Part shown: piece after piece, positions 30,989 through 41,000 of the stretch
How the letters are laid out: each line of letters starts with the position of its first letter
Numbering within the stretch: the stretch's first letter is position 1
Source: a virus
DNA: 64,000 nt
IMG/VR virus record: IMGVR_UViG_3300024289_000027
Coordinates: 1 to 64,000 of that record
Strand: one strand, 5' to 3'
Program-made: the position numbers and the translations under genes
Notes under the pieces: model-generated
Told to the model about the DNA's origin: nothing
The model's input: the letters and a program-made list of their open reading frames with translations, nothing else
The model's database searches: none

Positions 30989-33900
30989 ATGGCCGATAGA
31001 TATCCACTTATAGTTAATCCCGATACAGGTAAGATTGAGGAACTGTCCTACGGGGATAATCTAAATCTTGATGGGAATAGTATAGTAGGTGCATCTACTA
31101 TTACTGCAAACAAATTTGTTGGTATTTTTTCAGGAACTGCAGACTTTGCTAATGCTTTACTGAATGGTTCAAATATTATTTCAGGAACAATTAGTTCTGA
31201 AAGATTATCTGGTTATTATCCAGTTTCAGTAGATAGTGCAGACTTTCTTGAAGACGCAGGCAATATTAAGAGTGGAATAGTTTCCACATCAGTTCTTCAG
31301 GGAACTTATGATATTAATGTTACTGGATCTGCAAATACTGCAAATTTTTTAACAGATGGTGCAAATATTCTTGATGGTGTTATTCCTAAAGAAAGACTGT
31401 CTGGAACATATGATATTAATATCACAGGAACGTCTTTCCAAACAGAAGTTTCTGCATACACTTTAGCATCTGGTGTATCTACTGACGTTGTTGGTGGAAT
31501 TGCTTCGGTAACGCAATTATCTGTATCTGGAGTATCTACTCTTAATACTGTTATTGCTAATGAATATCTTGGTGATGGTGTAGGACTGGTTGGGATAGTA
31601 ACACAACTTGTTGCAGGAATTGGTATTGATATTAACAGCAGTCAAACTGCTGGAAAGGGTGTAGTTGAAATATCTTCATATAGACCAGTTGGTAAAACAA
31701 TTTATGTTTCCCAAAATGGTGATGATAATAATACAGGATTGTCAGAAAATCATCCAAAAAGAACAATTAAATCAGCATCCGCAGTTGCATTGTCTGGAGA
31801 TACTATAAAAGTATTCCCTGGAGCTTATGTTGAAGAAAATCCAATTGTTCTTTCTAGAACAGTATCAGTAGAAGGAACTGAACTGAGAAACTGTATAGTC
31901 ACTCCAAAATATTTGGATAGAGATCTATTCCATGTAAATAATGGATGCCATATAACTGATATGAGTTTTGTTGGACCTAATGTTACTTCAGGTGCAGCAG
32001 TTGTAGCATTTCAACCACTTTTAGGTGTATCTGAAGATAGATTTTTTGATGCTGCAAGACTGATTCGTATGAATCTTGATTTTATTGCATCTGAAGCAGT
32101 TGGATATTTAACCAGTACAGATTACCAATATCCAGCATTTACTTTGTCTAGTAATGACTATACTTCATGTAAAGATGACATTAAGGATATTTTTAAAGCA
32201 ATTTGCTTTGATATTACTAGGGGTGGTAATTCTAAGTGTGTAGGAGCAGGACTTTCATATTATAGTGATGAAACTCTTCAACATATTGTTGGTGTTAAGA
32301 CTGAAACTATAGATACTATTCGTTATGCTGCAGGAATTGCAAAATCTTGTATTAATAATGTCTCCTGGGATGGTAATTATCAATCCGAATTTACTCAAAT
32401 TAGAGATCTTGGAATGCAAGCAGACAGTGCTACAGGATCAAATATTGATATAAATTCTTGTGCAAATGTAGTATCTGCAATCTATTCATGTGTTGGTGTT
32501 GTAACTACAATTATTGATCAAGGTCCAACTGTTTTGGGCAATGTATTTAATGTTACATATCCAGGAAATGCAGGAATTGGATTTACAACAGTAAAAGAAG
32601 TTACCAATGCAGTTTATGATGAAGTAAGTGGAAGAACCACACTTACAATTCCTAATTTTTCAGTAAAAGAAAATGACACCGTAGAAATATATGACTTAGT
32701 ATTTGAGTGTTCTTCTGGTATAACTACATCTACTCAAAAGTTCCCATCTGGAAAATATGGAAATCAATTTTTAGTTGAGCAAGTTAATGAAGATGGTTCT
32801 TTTGATATTTACGTTGGAGTATCTACGCTACCTCATACTTATGTTTCAGGTGGATTTGTAGTGGATCGTTCTATTCCTGTAATAGATGCAGATTATGATC
32901 ATACTACAGGAATTACTACAATTTCTTCACCAAACGCAATCATTAATGTAGGTGATTTAGTTGGAATTCGTGATTTAGAATTTACATGTATGAGTGGTGC
33001 AGGGACCACTACAATATATCCAACAGGAAGTGAGGGGTATCAGTTCAGAGTAATAGATGTACCATCTCCAGGATCATTTACAATCGTAGTTGGAACTTCT
33101 ACTATTCCGCATACTTATTCTTCTGGAGGATTAGTTTTACCTCCATATTCTAAAGGTGTAGGACCTATTACACAGGGACCATATGTAAGAAACTGTACCA
33201 ATTTTATTGGTAACAGTATAGGCATGAAAGTGGAAGGATTTGATGCTGAACCTGGTGATTTAAATGATATAGGTGTTACTGGTACAATGAGTGTTGACTC
33301 ATACACTCAGTATAATCAAGGTGGAATTGGAGTTTCTATTACAAATGGTGCATATGCACAGTTAGTTTCTATCTTTACTATTTGTAATGATATTTCAGTA
33401 TTTACTGGATCTGGAGGTCAATGTGATATTACAAACTCTAACTCATCATTTGGTAGACTAGGACTTTATGCCGATGGAGATGGAGATGAAAATACTAAAT
33501 CAATTTATCGTTATACTGGAACAGTTACCACAGATTCTCCAGCAAAAAATAATGATGTACAGGTTGGAGGATTAGGATCATATAGACCTTATGATGGACA
33601 GGTTTGTTATTTTGGAGATTTATATAATTTTGTCGATACCGTAGAAGTTACTGATGGTGGATTCGGATATGAATCTGCACCTAGAGTGTTTTTCTCTGCA
33701 CCTGAGGGTGAAAATGGAATTACTGCTCAAGCTACATCTACAATTGAAAATGGAAGAGTGGTTTCTATCAATATTATAAACTCGGGAACTCAATATTTAA
33801 ATCCCCCCACTGTCACGATTGCTCCTCCAACTGGAGTTGGAGTTCAAGCACAAGCATCAGTGTCTAGAATGCAACCAATATTTTATAAAGTTGATTCTGC

Positions 33901-34273
33901 TACTTTACCAAGTGCCGGAATTTCTACAATCACTTTATTACAGAACCTAAATAATACAGTTAGTGCAGGAACTACAGTATACTTTACACGAGTAAGTTTA
34001 CAAATTACATCATCTCATTCATTTGAATGGGTTGGTTCTGGAAATGATATTAATCGTGCCAAACCTGCTCTCGGTGGTGTTGCTATTCAAGATAATGAAG
34101 TTGTTCAAGAAAATGGAGGAATTGTAGTTTATACCAGTACCGACCAAGCAGGAAATTTCCGAATTGGTGATGGAGTTGTTATAAATCAAGCATCAGGAAC
34201 AATTTCTGGTAGAATTTACTCCAAGAGTTTGTTTACAACTTTAACCCCTTTTATTCTTGCACTATCAGACTAA
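30989..34273 (+). CDS. Large virion protein with beta-helix domain, 1,094 aa
   Basis: The first 230 residues are fibre-like repeats (ILDGVIPKERLSGTYDINI; VGGIASVTQLSVSGVSTLN). From about 236 a right-handed beta-helix (pectate-lyase-like) starts with KTIYVSQNGDDNNTGLSENH, then SGDTIKVFPGAY. Near residue 889 it has VTDGGFGYESAPRVFF and a second INSGTQYLNPPTVTI copy, the GxGY module also found in the gp5-like protein. Likely a baseplate or short-fibre component that may bind host polysaccharide. Confidence 0.65.
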   Translation: MADRYPLIVNPDTGKIEELSYGDNLNLDGNSIVGASTITANKFVGIFSGTADFANALLNGSNIISGTISSERLSGYYPVSVDSADFLEDAGNIKSGIVSTSVLQGTYDINVTGSANTANFLTDGANILDGVIPKERLSGTYDINITGTSFQTEVSAYTLASGVSTDVVGGIASVTQLSVSGVSTLNTVIANEYLGDGVGLVGIVTQLVAGIGIDINSSQTAGKGVVEISSYRPVGKTIYVSQNGDDNNTGLSENHPKRTIKSASAVALSGDTIKVFPGAYVEENPIVLSRTVSVEGTELRNCIVTPKYLDRDLFHVNNGCHITDMSFVGPNVTSGAAVVAFQPLLGVSEDRFFDAARLIRMNLDFIASEAVGYLTSTDYQYPAFTLSSNDYTSCKDDIKDIFKAICFDITRGGNSKCVGAGLSYYSDETLQHIVGVKTETIDTIRYAAGIAKSCINNVSWDGNYQSEFTQIRDLGMQADSATGSNIDINSCANVVSAIYSCVGVVTTIIDQGPTVLGNVFNVTYPGNAGIGFTTVKEVTNAVYDEVSGRTTLTIPNFSVKENDTVEIYDLVFECSSGITTSTQKFPSGKYGNQFLVEQVNEDGSFDIYVGVSTLPHTYVSGGFVVDRSIPVIDADYDHTTGITTISSPNAIINVGDLVGIRDLEFTCMSGAGTTTIYPTGSEGYQFRVIDVPSPGSFTIVVGTSTIPHTYSSGGLVLPPYSKGVGPITQGPYVRNCTNFIGNSIGMKVEGFDAEPGDLNDIGVTGTMSVDSYTQYNQGGIGVSITNGAYAQLVSIFTICNDISVFTGSGGQCDITNSNSSFGRLGLYADGDGDENTKSIYRYTGTVTTDSPAKNNDVQVGGLGSYRPYDGQVCYFGDLYNFVDTVEVTDGGFGYESAPRVFFSAPEGENGITAQATSTIENGRVVSINIINSGTQYLNPPTVTIAPPTGVGVQAQASVSRMQPIFYKVDSATLPSAGISTITLLQNLNNTVSAGTTVYFTRVSLQITSSHSFEWVGSGNDINRAKPALGGVAIQDNEVVQENGGIVVYTSTDQAGNFRIGDGVVINQASGTISGRIYSKSLFTTLTPFILALSD

Positions 34274-34288
34274 GGAGGAACGTTAAAA

Positions 34289-34645
34289 ATGGCAGTTGCA
34301 GCAGCAGCAGTAAATAATTTCCGTACAATTACTAAAGTTGTTGGATTATCGACAGAAAATATATATGAAGCACCCGTTGGATTCGTTGGAGTGTTTTTGC
34401 TTGCACAATGTTCAAATATTGGTAACGAAACTCAAACATTAAGTTGGTATCACAATCGTGTAGTGTCTGGTGTAGGAACAGTTTCTACGGAAATTGTTAA
34501 AAATTTTCACATTCCTAGTAATGATACTGCAAACTTATTGCCTGGAAAATTAGTTCTTGAGCAAGGGGATTATATTACTATAAGTAGTAGTAGTTCAACT
34601 GATTTAAAGTTTATTATCAGTATTCTTGAAACTTCTAATCAATAA
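34289..34645 (+). CDS. Small virion-associated protein, 118 aa
   Basis: A compact beta-rich 118-residue protein (FRTITKVVGLSTENIYEAPV, GVFLLAQCSNIGNETQTLSW). GGAGG lies about 12 bases before the ATG. Its C-terminal layout resembles the end domain of the fibre at 49,860. It may be a small knob or fibre accessory; no function known. Confidence 0.6.
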   Translation: MAVAAAAVNNFRTITKVVGLSTENIYEAPVGFVGVFLLAQCSNIGNETQTLSWYHNRVVSGVGTVSTEIVKNFHIPSNDTANLLPGKLVLEQGDYITISSSSSTDLKFIISILETSNQ

Positions 34646-34655
34646 TATATAAGAA

Positions 34656-37600
34656 ATGGCAAATCAAGGGTTCCTAAGTAAGAGAGTAAAAAGAACTCCT
34701 CAAGTTGATATCACACCTGATAGGTATCAATTTTTAGGATTAGAGCAAGCTGAACCTAACCTTGGGGATCCTTTAGTTGGTCCCTCATCTATAGGGGCAA
34801 ATCCTCTTCCTCCTGGAGAGGTATTTATTTTAGTTGCAACTGCTACTTCTGAGGGTGGTAGATTCTGGTATCCTCTTTCAGAAACTGACACTGAATATGC
34901 TTCTTATGCTGGTATTGCTACCTATGCAATTACTGCAGGCATAGCAACCTATGCAACCTCTTCTGGCATATCAACCTATGCAACCTCTTCTGACATATCA
35001 ACCTATGCAACCTCTTCTGGCATATCAACCTATGCAACCTCTTCTGGCATAGCAACTTATGCAGATTTTGCAGGAGTCTCTACAAACGTAATAGGTGGAA
35101 TTGCATCAGTTACTAATTTAAATGTAAGTGGGGATGGTAATTTTACTGGTGTTGTAACTGCAAATTCATTTGTTTCTACTAATGCTGGGACTCCAAATAT
35201 AACGAGTCCAAATGATCTATATTTAAATGCAAATTTAGTTTCTATTAGTACTAATTTGTCTATCGGAGGACAAATAGTATCAGATCTAAATGTTACAGGT
35301 AATGGAAATTTTAGTGGTGTTGTTACTGCAACAACTTTTGTTGGAACTTTAGATGGAAATGCATCAACTTCGACTTATGCAACTTCAGCAGGCATTGCTA
35401 CAAATTCCGATAAGGTTTTAATAGGTACTTATTCAGGCAATCAAAATCATTATGTAGGATTTTTCACTAGTCAAAGTGGATATACTTCCGTAAGAACTAA
35501 CGGTTTAATTTATAATCCTTTCTCAGGAAGACTTTCTGCAGGTATTTTTAGTGGAAGTCATGTTGGAGATGGTTCAGGATTAACTAATGTAACAGCAGTT
35601 TATTCTCCTATTGCTGGAATTGCTACTTATGCAACCACTGCTGGAGTATCTACAAACGTAATTGGTGGAATTGCATCAGTTACTAATTTAAATGTCAGTG
35701 GAATTTCTACTTTAGGAATTGTAACCGCAAATCAGGTTTATGTTTCTGGAGTTGTAACTGCTACAGCATTTTATGGATCTGGTGGGAATCTTACGGATCT
35801 TATTCTATCTAAACTTGAAGGGATTACAATTAAAGATGAAGGAAATATTGTAGGATCTGCTTCCAGTTTTGCAACAATTGATTTTGTTGGTGATTATGTT
35901 ACTGCTACTGGTGTAGGAACAACAGCAGTAATTACATTTTCTACACCTGCATATTCACAATCTTCTGGAATTGCAACATATGCATCTACTGCAGGAATAT
36001 CTACACAATCAACTAAACTTCAAACTCCAAGAACATTTTCAATCACTGGTGACATTGTAGGTTCTGGAGTTACTTTTGATGGAACAGGAAATGTTTCTAT
36101 TGCTGCAACTATTCAACCAAATTCTGTCGGTCTGGGGACTGATACTTTCGGAGATTATGTTAAGACTATCAGTGGAACAGTAAATGAAGTTGAGGTTACA
36201 TCTTCTACTGGTGAGGGGTCTTCCCCAGTAGTTGGACTTCCAAATAATGTAACCATTCAAAATGATCTTACAGTTAATAATAACGTTGTTATTGATGGCA
36301 ATTTAACTGTTAATGGAACACAAGTTATATTAAATGTTGTAGAACAACTTATAGAAGATAAGAATATTGTTCTAGGATACTCTACATCTCATAACGAAAC
36401 TGATACTTCTGCTAATTATGGTGGAATTTCGATTGCGAGTACTGAGGGTTCACCATTAGTAAATCTATCAAATGGTGATATTTCTTCAACTTATAAGCAG
36501 ATAACTTGGGTAAAGGGTGGAACTCTTGGAACAGGAACTACTGATGCTTGGTTATTTAATTATGGGGTTGGTATTGGATCCACTCAAGTTAAAAATGGAG
36601 TTAGACTTGCAGTAGGTTCTGCAGTAACAGTATCAGATGATTCAGTATCTGCCAATTATTTCTATGGAAATTTAAGTGGAACTGCAACTAGTTCGATCAA
36701 TTTAAGTGGTGGAACCTCATATGCAATACCTTATCAGGAAAATGTAGGTATTACCAGTTTCCTTTCAATTGGTCCAGAATCATATGTACTTTCAGTTTCC
36801 TCAGGAAAACCTGAATGGAGACCTGCTGCTGCTTCTGGTGCAATTGAAGGTATTACTTTATTAGATAATGGTGTTTTAGTTGGATCTGCTTCTAGTATTA
36901 GTTTAATAAATTTTGTTGGTAATAATTTAAGTATTGATTCGATTGGTGTTGGTGCAACAATTACCTTTACTGATCAACAGTATGTAAATTATGCAGGCAT
37001 TGCAACTTATGCAAGTATTGCAGGAATATCTACATATTCAACTTCTTCTGGAATTGCAACTTATGCAACTTCAGCAGGAATTGCAACTGTTGCTCAGGGA
37101 CTTACTGGAACTCCAAATATTGTAGTTGGATCAATTACTGCGACTACTGGTAATTTTACTGGAATTGTAACAGCAAATTCATTTATTTCTTCCAGTGGAT
37201 TTATTAAAGCACCCGATGGAACAAATTCATTCTATATGTATAGCACATCGGGTGATGTTTCATTCCAAGGAAAGATTATTGCATCTGAAATCAGAAGTAG
37301 TAGTAATTTAAATTCAACTATTAGTATCTCCGATCTCGATGTTAATTTTGGAAGAAATGCAAATTTCCCTGGTATTGTAACTGCATTTGATTATAATACA
37401 ACTTCAGACAGAAGATTAAAAGAAAATATTAATAAGATTGAAAATTCACTAGAAATTGTTTCTCAAATAAACGGTGTAACTTTTAACTGGAAGGAAAACA
37501 AAAAGCAATCTGCTGGTGTTATTGCTCAAGATGTTGAAGCAGTTATTCCTGAATTAGTTACTGATGGAGAAACTAAGACAGTTAATTATAATGGTTTAAT

Positions 37601-37700
37601 TGGTCTTCTTATTGAAAGTGTAAAAACTTTAAAAGAAGAAAATTTAGAACTAAAAGAACAACTTCGAAAGTTGAATTCAAAGGTTTTTGGTGACACTTGA
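34656..37700 (+). CDS. Tail fibre with repeats and S74 intramolecular chaperone
   Basis: The N-terminus (about 1-90) is an attachment region. Nine-residue repeats of the type GIATYATSS follow (about 95-140), then many beta units such as VTNLNVSG. The end has the S74 peptidase/chaperone domain: SDRRLKENI with the Ser917-Lys922 dyad, GVIAQDVEAVIPELV and NYNGLIGLLIESVK, then a coiled coil. S74 domains fold trimeric fibres and then cut themselves off. So this is a trimeric fibre, probably for host recognition. Confidence 0.88.
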   Translation: MANQGFLSKRVKRTPQVDITPDRYQFLGLEQAEPNLGDPLVGPSSIGANPLPPGEVFILVATATSEGGRFWYPLSETDTEYASYAGIATYAITAGIATYATSSGISTYATSSDISTYATSSGISTYATSSGIATYADFAGVSTNVIGGIASVTNLNVSGDGNFTGVVTANSFVSTNAGTPNITSPNDLYLNANLVSISTNLSIGGQIVSDLNVTGNGNFSGVVTATTFVGTLDGNASTSTYATSAGIATNSDKVLIGTYSGNQNHYVGFFTSQSGYTSVRTNGLIYNPFSGRLSAGIFSGSHVGDGSGLTNVTAVYSPIAGIATYATTAGVSTNVIGGIASVTNLNVSGISTLGIVTANQVYVSGVVTATAFYGSGGNLTDLILSKLEGITIKDEGNIVGSASSFATIDFVGDYVTATGVGTTAVITFSTPAYSQSSGIATYASTAGISTQSTKLQTPRTFSITGDIVGSGVTFDGTGNVSIAATIQPNSVGLGTDTFGDYVKTISGTVNEVEVTSSTGEGSSPVVGLPNNVTIQNDLTVNNNVVIDGNLTVNGTQVILNVVEQLIEDKNIVLGYSTSHNETDTSANYGGISIASTEGSPLVNLSNGDISSTYKQITWVKGGTLGTGTTDAWLFNYGVGIGSTQVKNGVRLAVGSAVTVSDDSVSANYFYGNLSGTATSSINLSGGTSYAIPYQENVGITSFLSIGPESYVLSVSSGKPEWRPAAASGAIEGITLLDNGVLVGSASSISLINFVGNNLSIDSIGVGATITFTDQQYVNYAGIATYASIAGISTYSTSSGIATYATSAGIATVAQGLTGTPNIVVGSITATTGNFTGIVTANSFISSSGFIKAPDGTNSFYMYSTSGDVSFQGKIIASEIRSSSNLNSTISISDLDVNFGRNANFPGIVTAFDYNTTSDRRLKENINKIENSLEIVSQINGVTFNWKENKKQSAGVIAQDVEAVIPELVTDGETKTVNYNGLIGLLIESVKTLKEENLELKEQLRKLNSKVFGDT
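34938..35060 (+). repeat. 27-base tandem repeat within the fibre gene
   Basis: Four consecutive 27-base units (34938-34964, 34965-34991, 34992-35018, 35019-35045) and a partial fifth encode the nonapeptide G-I-(A/S)-T-Y-A-T-S-S. Units differ by one or two bases. The in-frame length allows change in copy number. Confidence 0.9.
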
Positions 37701-37725
37701 CAGGATACTCGAATATTGCTACAAT
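37697..37725 (+). promoter_or_regulatory. Strong sigma-70-type promoter inside the late region
   Basis: TTGACA (37697-37702) and TACAAT (37720-37725) are 17 bases apart, close to consensus. The -35 covers the stop codon of the fibre gene. It precedes the 55-aa gene. Confidence 0.75.
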
Positions 37726-37752
37726 GAATCTGTAGGATGAAAAAACTTAATT

Positions 37753-37920
37753 ATGTACATTGAGCGAGACACACTTCAAGACCTTAGAGAGCTTCAGGAA
37801 GATATTGCAGCACACTTTACGGATAATAATTTTCCTATTAGTGGTGAAACCTATTGGACATGTGTTGAATGTCTTGCTACAGCAAAACTTGCTGAACTGC
37901 GAGGAGAACTTGACAGTTAA
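37753..37920 (+). CDS. Small hypothetical protein with its own early promoter, 55 aa
   Basis: A soluble 55-residue protein (MYIERDTLQDLRELQEDIAA...) with two cysteines (37 and 40, CVEC), helical and acidic. It has its own sigma-70-type promoter and a terminator, in the middle of structural genes. Early expression against the background of late genes is inferred. No family recognised. Confidence 0.6.
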   Translation: MYIERDTLQDLRELQEDIAAHFTDNNFPISGETYWTCVECLATAKLAELRGELDS

Positions 37921-37985
37921 TACATTTTAATTTACAATTTATTCGGTGGGAGGAATTCCTACAGTGACCCGAAAAGTGTGACTTC

Positions 37986-38010
37986 AGAACCTCCTTATTG
38001 GAGGTTTTGT
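37986..38010 (+). terminator. Terminator-like hairpin
   Basis: AACCTCC (37988-37994) pairs with GGAGGTT (38000-38006), followed by TTG-TTG, a weak T tract. The region 37,921-38,062 holds no other gene; GGGAGGAATTCCT (37949-37961) is a further small palindrome. Confidence 0.6.
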
Positions 38011-38062
38011 TGTATATAGAACTCCTAAATAGAACATAGGAAATGTAAGTAGTTCTGATAAA

Positions 38063-41000
38063 ATGCCTTTATCTCGTTTAGACAACTTCCTTCGTAATCC
38101 TGAAGGGAATATACTATATGTCGATCCTAACAATTTTGATGCTACAGACAGCATAGAGAATCGTGGAGATAGTCTTGTAAGACCATTTGTTTCAATTCAA
38201 AGAGCATTAATTGAAGCAGCAAGATTTTCATACCAACAAGGTAAGAATAATGATTTAAATGATAGGACTACCATTATGGTATATCCATCAACTCATTATA
38301 TTGATAATAGACCAGGATATTCAATCCAAGATGTTAATGGTAGTGCAGTATATAAAAAAAGAGTAGGTAAAGATACTTGGCAGACTACTACTTTAGATCC
38401 ATTATCTTTTTCTTCAAATTTTGATATTTTCGATACCAATAATGATCTTTATAAATTTAATTCTATTAGTGGTGGAGTAATTCTTCCTCGTGGTACATCT
38501 ATTATTGGTGTAGACCTTAGAAAAACCAAGATTAGACCACTTTATATACCCAATCCTTATGATGATGATGTCGATCTTTCTAGTATTTTTAATGTAACTG
38601 GTACTTGTTACTTCAGTACATTTACATTCTTTGACGCAGATACTACAAAGACAGTATTTAAAGATTACACAGACAATCGTTCTGTTCCTAATTTTTCTCA
38701 CCATAAACTTACAGCTTTTACATATGCTGATGGAGTAAATAAAGCACGTCTTGGATATGAACAAACAGATCTTACAGATCTGCAAATGTATTATTATAAA
38801 GTTGCCAGAGCATATGGTGACATCTCTGGAAGAGGTTTGGGTGATTATCCACTTAATAATGATTTTGAACCAAGTATAGATGAATACAGAATTGTTGGAT
38901 CTCTTCAATCAAATCCCTTAGGCATTTCAAGTATTCGTGCAGGAAATGGTGACGGTACAGGTGATAATAGTATTATTACTGTAACTACAGCAGATCTTCA
39001 AACAGGAACTCCTAAACCACATGGATTGTTTATTGATACCCCAGTTCTTATCTCTGGCATAACTGAAGAACCTGCATCATATAATGGGTCATTTGTTGTA
39101 AGAGAAGTTGTAGGTTTAACTACTTTTACTTTTAGTGCAGTATCTACTCCTACTAATTTATTGCCAGATCCTGCTGCTTTTGACACTGCTACTGTTGTTG
39201 TAGAAAGTGATACAGTATCTTCCGCATCTCCATATATCTTTAACTGTTCATTGCGTTCAGTTTATGGTATGTGTGGTATGCATGGAGATGGTAGTAAAGC
39301 AGATGGATTTAAATCCATGGTTGTTGCTCAATACACGGGAGTCTCCCTTCAGAAAGATGATAATGCATTTTTGATTTATGAGGATGGTGTTTATTATGAT
39401 AATTTAACTCTTCCTAATAACAGCACAGAGAGACCGTTACATACTAATTCTAGAGCAATTTATAAACCAGAATACGAAAATTTCCATATTAAAACCTCTA
39501 ATGATGGATTTATCCAATCTGTCTCTATCTTTGCCATCGGTTTTGCAAAGCACTTTGTAACTGAAAGTGGTGGTGACATGTCCATCACTAACTCTAACTC
39601 AAACTTTGGTGCAATTTCATTAGAAAGTGTTGGATATAGAAGAGAATCTTTTGATAGGGATGATGTTGGATACATCACTCATATTATTCCACCAAAAGAA
39701 ATTACTACTAATGAAAACCAAGTAACTTGGTTATCAATTGATACTTATAAAACTATAAATCCATCAAATACTTTAAAGAGATTATATATTTCTAGTTATA
39801 GTACTAAAGATGTTGCACCACCTTCTCAGACTGATGGATATCGAATTGGTGCTAAATTACAAGATAAATTATATTTAACTGTTACTCAAGGAACAGATCT
39901 TCAAACTTTTGAATCTCCAATATACATGCCAGTCCCTGGTGGTGGAGAAGGTGTAACATCGAAAAAAGAATATACAATTGCAAGAACTGGTGGTTTCAAT
40001 AATATATCTTCAAATATTTTAACTCTAACTCAAAACCATCAGTTGTTTAATGGTGAACGAGTAAGAATTTTTAGTGATACAGGTCAAGCACCTGATGGTA
40101 TTCAAATTGATAAAGTTTATTATGCAATTACTGGTGGATTCTTATCTGATAATCAAATACAACTTGCATTTTCATTAAATGATGCAATATCTAGAACTCC
40201 AATTCAAGGTATTGGAAATAATGGCGGAAGAATTACTGTTTTAAGTACAGTAAGTGATAAGTTCCCTGGAGATCTAGGTCATCCAGTCCAATGGGATGAA
40301 AATGTGGGATCTTGGTATCTTACAAGTTCTCAATTCACTGCTCAAAATAAAATTTATGGTGCAGTAGTTGGACTTGGAACTGAAATATTAGGATTGGAAA
40401 GTCCTTCAACTTATTTTAAGAGAAAATTAGATAATAGAGCAATTGAAGATAAGATTTATAAACTTCGTTATGTAATTCCAAAAGAATATACTTTTGCAAG
40501 ACCACCTCAGGCAGGATTTGTTCTTCAAGAATCTAAGAATGTTGGAATTTCTAGTTTGACTATTGATGAAGGCACTAACCTTCAGAGTCCAGTAGATTTG
40601 AGAAATGAAAAAGTTATTATCGATGCAATAGCAGATAGTATTGTCGATAATTCACAAGTAGTTACCATTACTACTGAAGTTCCTCATAACTTTATCCCTG
40701 GAGATATTGTAAAAGTTCAAAAGATTAAGAGTACTAATAATACTTCAGGAACAGGAATTGTTTCTACTTTCAATGGATCTTATCCTGTTGTTGATGTATT
40801 AGATTCTAAATCATTTAAATATAGAATTTCTGGGGTATCTACTAATCCAGGAAACTTCTTAAATGCAATAAATTCTCGTACAACAAGACAACAAAGAGAT
40901 GATCTTCCTTTAGTATCTAGAGAATCATATCTTGATAATTATTTTGCTTATCGTGTAAACACTGTCAAGAGACACATTCCAGGTGAAGATGGTCAAGATG

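Noticed and set aside
34938-35060. CRISPR-like array of short regular repeats
   Set aside because: Units are directly adjacent without unique spacers and encode an in-frame nonapeptide within a fibre gene.
37921-38062. A small gene or tRNA in the gap after the 55-aa gene
   Set aside because: Only small palindromes and a terminator-like hairpin are seen; no cloverleaf or start with a ribosome binding site.
38414-38908. A 164-residue open frame on the minus strand
   Set aside because: It lies wholly opposite the giant structural gene, is rich in Ile, Cys and Ser as expected for a shadow frame, and has no start signals.
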